A DNA stretch of 50,000 nt from Anaeromyces robustus (taxonomy: Eukaryota; Neocallimastigomycota; Neocallimastigomycetes; Neocallimastigales; Neocallimastigaceae): the NCBI GenBank assembly GCA_002104895.1, contig MCFG01000263.1, forward strand, positions 32,501-82,500, written 5' to 3'. Shown here piece after piece: positions 46,579 through 50,000 of this stretch. The notes under the pieces are model-generated. The model worked only from the letters and a program-made list of their open reading frames with translations. It did no database searches and was not told where the DNA came from. Made by a program: the position numbers and the translations under genes. Position 1 is the stretch's first letter. The number at the start of each line of letters is the position of its first letter.

Positions 46579-48290
46579 ATGAAATTATTATTTATCATCG
46601 TTATAGCTATTTTAATTAATTCTATTTATTGTAATATAAGTATAAGTAGAGGTACAAGATTTAAAGATTCGTATCTCGAATTGGATAATGTTTCTACATC
46701 AATTTATATGTTCGCTAATAATGGTAACTGTACAAAAGTATATATGTTTAAAACATATAATGGTAAAGCATTTATATCAGGTGGATTTATTTCAACATAA
46801 AATGTTTTAAAATATTTCTATTTTAGAAGTAAATCAATAAACCAAGAAATATATGTTTAATTCTGATAATTTGTGATATTAAAGGATATATTGATATTAA
46901 AGAATATATTGCTATTAATTCTGAACAATGTTATCATACAAATAATGGATATAATGTAATTCATAAAGATAAGATTAGTTATCAAAGGGCACGTTATTAT
47001 GATATCGATTTAACTAATTATCGTGTTTTAACTGAATTTGGTTTGTGTGATATTTTTAATAATGATCCTACCGATTATTGTTTGTATGGTAAGATTTTTT
47101 AAATTTTGAAACAAACAAGAGTGAATATTCTGAATGAATTGTTGAAAAATTAAACGATAATGGAAAAATCATTGATTCTATTGATAGTATTATTCAAAAT
47201 AATCCTAATTTAGTTGGGACTGATTATAACACTAAAAAAAAAAACATTTTAACTAATACAATAATCACATCTAATATTAAACCTACTTCATCTAATTGCT
47301 ATTTTGAAAATTTAGGTTATCCATGTTGTTCTGATCAAAATACTAAAGTCATTGAAATTGATGAAAATGAAAAATCGGGTGAGGAAAATAGATAATGGTG
47401 TGGTATGACTGATTCTACCAATACTATTTCAGTAATACCTATATCTACTGTTAAATCTACTTCAGATGGTTACATTAAAACTGCTTATCTATGTTGTTCC
47501 TTCGGAAATATTGTGGTAGCTTTTTTGTTGATGAGAATGGTAAAGGAGGTGTTGAAAATGGCGATTGGTATCTTTTAATCGAAATTAAATCTACTGCAAC
47601 AACATCAACCTCTATTAAACTAATTACTACTATTACTACTATCGCTACTAATAGAATTATTCTAACTTTAAATTACATGACTAAACCTGTCTGTCTTTTA
47701 TAATATAAATTTAAATGAATGTTTATTTGTTCAAGTTAACACAGATAAAAAATCTAAAATTCGTAAAATGTGGTAAATATACTAATCATAGATAATACAT
47801 TGATTCCATATCCTACAGGTTATTTTTGTCCATATGTTTTTCCTGAAAGATGGATTAAACTTTTAGATGTTCCAAATAGTACAATGACTAAGTCTACTTT
47901 ATCTAACGAATTTTTTGAGTAAAGGAGATAAATTAAATGATCCAAGTAATGTTTATGATGGATATTTAAAATCTTGTACAAAAGCCGATGAATAATTATG
48001 GCAAAATGTGGGAAAGATTTCCTTATAATATTGTTAATACCTAAAATAAAACAGTTTTGGATTTATAATTCAAAATTAAATAAATGTATTTATTCTTTTA
48101 ATAAAAAATCTAATAGAGTTTACATGAAAGATTGTCATAAAACTAATAAATATAAATAGATTGTACCTATATTATTAGAAGATTTTTATAAATTGGAAGC
48201 TAATAACTTTTGTTTTACTGTTTCTACTATACTTAATAATACCGGTTGTAGTCACAATAGTATTTTTGGATATAATAACAAAAATTAAAG
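46579..48290 (+). pseudogene. Relic of a secreted dockerin-bearing protein
   Basis: It starts with ATG and a good signal peptide (MKLLFIIVIAILINSIYC) but stops at 46798-46800. Later readable pieces include GYIDIKEYIAINSEQCYH and DLTNYRVLTEFGLCDI. A fungal dockerin-like module follows at about 47297-47407 (LGYPCCSDQNTK, then WCGM), with an in-frame TAA at 47393-47395 before WCGM. A second copy at about 47465-47580 is split by a frameshift (AYLCCSFGN, then FFVDENGKGGVENGDW). More Cys-rich fragments lie at 47800-48290 (GYFCPYVFPERWIKLLDV, NNTGCSHNSIFGYN). Fungal dockerins attach enzymes to cellulosomes. The gene is clearly broken and its original enzymatic partner is not visible. Confidence 0.65.
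47297..47580 (+). other. Two tandem fungal dockerin (CBM10-like) modules, both broken
   Basis: Module 1 shows CYFENLGYPCC, an acidic stretch, then EENR-stop-WCGM. Module 2 shows TAYLCCSF, a frame change, then GKGGVENGDWYLL, with the WC Cys replaced by Tyr. Spacing and Cys pattern match the roughly 40-residue fungal dockerin family. Paired dockerins are typical of anaerobic-fungal cellulosome proteins. Confidence 0.65.
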
Positions 48291-50000
48291 TGGATATCCA
48301 ACAGGATAATTTTTAGTTTTTTTTTTAATTTTTAAAAATAATTAATATGTGGAAAATTGTGTTTAAATATTTAAGTAATGATTAAGAAAGTTTATTTTTT
48401 TTATCTTTTAAATACTATGTTAATGATTTAAGAAAAATTAAAAATAATTAATATTTGTTATTGGTTTTTTATAAAGAATATTTGTAAAATTTATTTTTTT
48501 AATTTCTGTTTTAATTTATTTTTTTTAAACTATTATTATAATATATATTAACAATCCCAAAATTATAAATATATCTCTAAATAATGGAAACAATAAAAAA
48601 AAAATAAAATGATAAAATAATGTATTTAATTCTATTCACAAAGATAATTAATCAATTAATGAATTAATGATATTATTAAATTATTACTAAAATTATTTTT
48701 TTTTTTGTTAATTAATATCAAATTATTTAGTATTTTATTTTTATTTATGAGTTTTCAAATTCAAATTTATTTATTATACTTTTTATAATGCTTATTAATT
48801 ATATTTAACAATTAATAACATAATGAAAATATATTTTTACTTTTTTGTTTAATATAAAAATAAATAAAAAATAAAAATTAAATTATTACATATATAGTGT
48901 ATAAGTTCGTAATATGTTTATAAAACATGAATTTAATATACATAAGAGGAAAATGAAAAGTATGAAAAAATGGAATTAATAATAAAATGAAATTAATACA
49001 AAGAAAAAATATGAGGAAAAAGGAAAAATAAATGGTAAAGATCTAATATATAAAATATTTAATTGAAATGTAAAACATTAATAAGTAAAAATAATGACAA
49101 AGCTCTATTTTTTTTTCATGGAAAAAAAGGAAATGAAAATATTTTTAAATATTTAATTGTTGTGTGAAGAGATAAGTAACAGAAATAATTATAATGATAA
49201 TAATAATAAATTATAAATAGTAATAAATATTAATAAATAATAATAAATTAATAAAATGGATAAATTTTTAATAATTAATTAGATAAATAATCTTTTAATA
49301 CTAATTACAAAATATATTTTTTTATTTTAAATTATATAATCAATCATGTAACTTAATAGAATAGAATATTTGAATAAAAAAATTTATTTTTTTTATTTTT
49401 ATTTTAAACTTTTTGAGTCAAGATTAACATTCTCAATGAATAATAAAATAAAGTAATAATATAAAAACCATATACAAATAAAAACTAAATTCAGAATATA
49501 TTTTAAATAATTTTTTTTTAATTCATATGTTTTATTCAAAATTTTTTTAATATTATTGTTTTATTTATTATTAATTACTGCAACAACAATAACCTAGTAA
49601 GTGAGAATAACTCATATTCATTACAACTAATAAGAATTAAAATGGATTATTATTATTATTATTATTATTGTTATGGCTATTATTGTCTTTATTACCGGTA
49701 TTATTGTTGTTGTTGGAATGTTCAAGAAAATTAGGATGATTTATTATTTAAAAAAAAATGAAAAAATAATACATGTTATTTTTATTATTAATAATATTAA
49801 GTTTTAATAATAATTTTTTAATACAATCTAATTAAAATAAAATATTTGTAAAAAGAATTATAATATATTATTATCATAATTATTAAAATTATACAAGTCT
49901 TTTATTAATTACAATTTTTCAATATTTTTTTATTAAAAATTTTTTTAATTTTTTAATTTATTTATTATGCGCCTCATAACAAAAAAAAATATAATATGCG
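48291..50000. other. Spacer, no supported gene
   Basis: A/T-rich sequence. At about 49577-49745 a short stretch of higher complexity is open in two directions (plus strand with a hydrophobic Ile/Val run, minus strand with an Asn-rich tail), and neither reading can be chosen. Confidence 0.45.

Noticed and set aside
49577-49745. Possible exon: plus strand with Ile/Val-rich membrane-like stretch and FKKIRM, or minus strand with an Asn-rich tail
   Set aside because: Both readings come mainly from an ATT/AAT tract; no splice sites or partners decide between them.
1-50000. tRNA, rRNA or CRISPR features
   Set aside because: No cloverleaf-like G+C-rich segment, rRNA-like stretch or spacer-repeat array was seen. 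The LRR exon arrays are regular but are coding exons.

Overview
The window is very A+T-rich eukaryotic nuclear DNA, with A/T-only introns, long microsatellites and short exons with GTAAGTATT-type donors. It most likely comes from an anaerobic gut fungus (Neocallimastigomycota). The main support is two decayed fungal-type dockerin (CBM10-like) modules at about 47.3-47.6 kb, a fragment of the ankyrin family typical of that phylum near 43 kb, and extreme A+T content. The assignment is an inference from sequence; no database was searched.

Three large multi-exon genes encode secreted leucine-rich-repeat (LRR) proteins. Gene A (+, before 1 to 8829), gene B (-, 12026-19613) and gene C (-, 30710-40806) are built from 69-nt exons, each carrying one 23-residue LRR and each bounded by phase-2 introns. 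A few exons of 63-99 nt are length variants. B and C begin with signal-peptide exons. Each LRR domain has a Cys-x4-Cys N-cap module and a Cys-based C-cap, and successive domains are joined by linker exons, two of them Thr-rich. The spliced models are exact in frame: 951 residues for partial gene A, 786 for B if one damaged exon is skipped, and 1140 for C. Relic LRR exons lie beyond the 3' ends of A and C.

Between B and C lies the most unusual gene, a five-exon plus-strand gene (22200-28400) whose model gives 1848 residues. It has a signal peptide, a possible KKR processing site, Ser/Gly- and Asn-rich regions, two copies of a small unrecognised domain, and about 50 short 'SDEPIHGG'-type repeats. 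Its last exon reads as a bacterial or phage peptidoglycan hydrolase: a phage-tail-lysozyme-like domain, four CW_7 (Cpl-7-type) wall-binding repeats and a Cys/His papain-fold (CHAP or NlpC/P60-like) domain. All four of its introns are phase 1. It looks like a horizontally acquired bacterial wall-degrading module fused to a fungal secretion and display architecture.

The right part (42.5-48.3 kb) holds broken genes: an ankyrin fragment, a Cys-rich membrane-anchored protein relic and a dockerin-bearing secreted protein relic. A dispersed repeat of about 240 bp occurs three times: 15497-15739 and 45041-45283 are nearly identical, and 9653-9889 is inverted and diverged. One copy has destroyed an exon of gene B. 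The remaining sequence is A/T-rich spacer with simple repeats. Together the window reads as a fast-evolving cluster of secreted recognition-type LRR proteins around a bacterial-wall hydrolase. A link to interaction with gut bacteria is an inference, not shown by the sequence.
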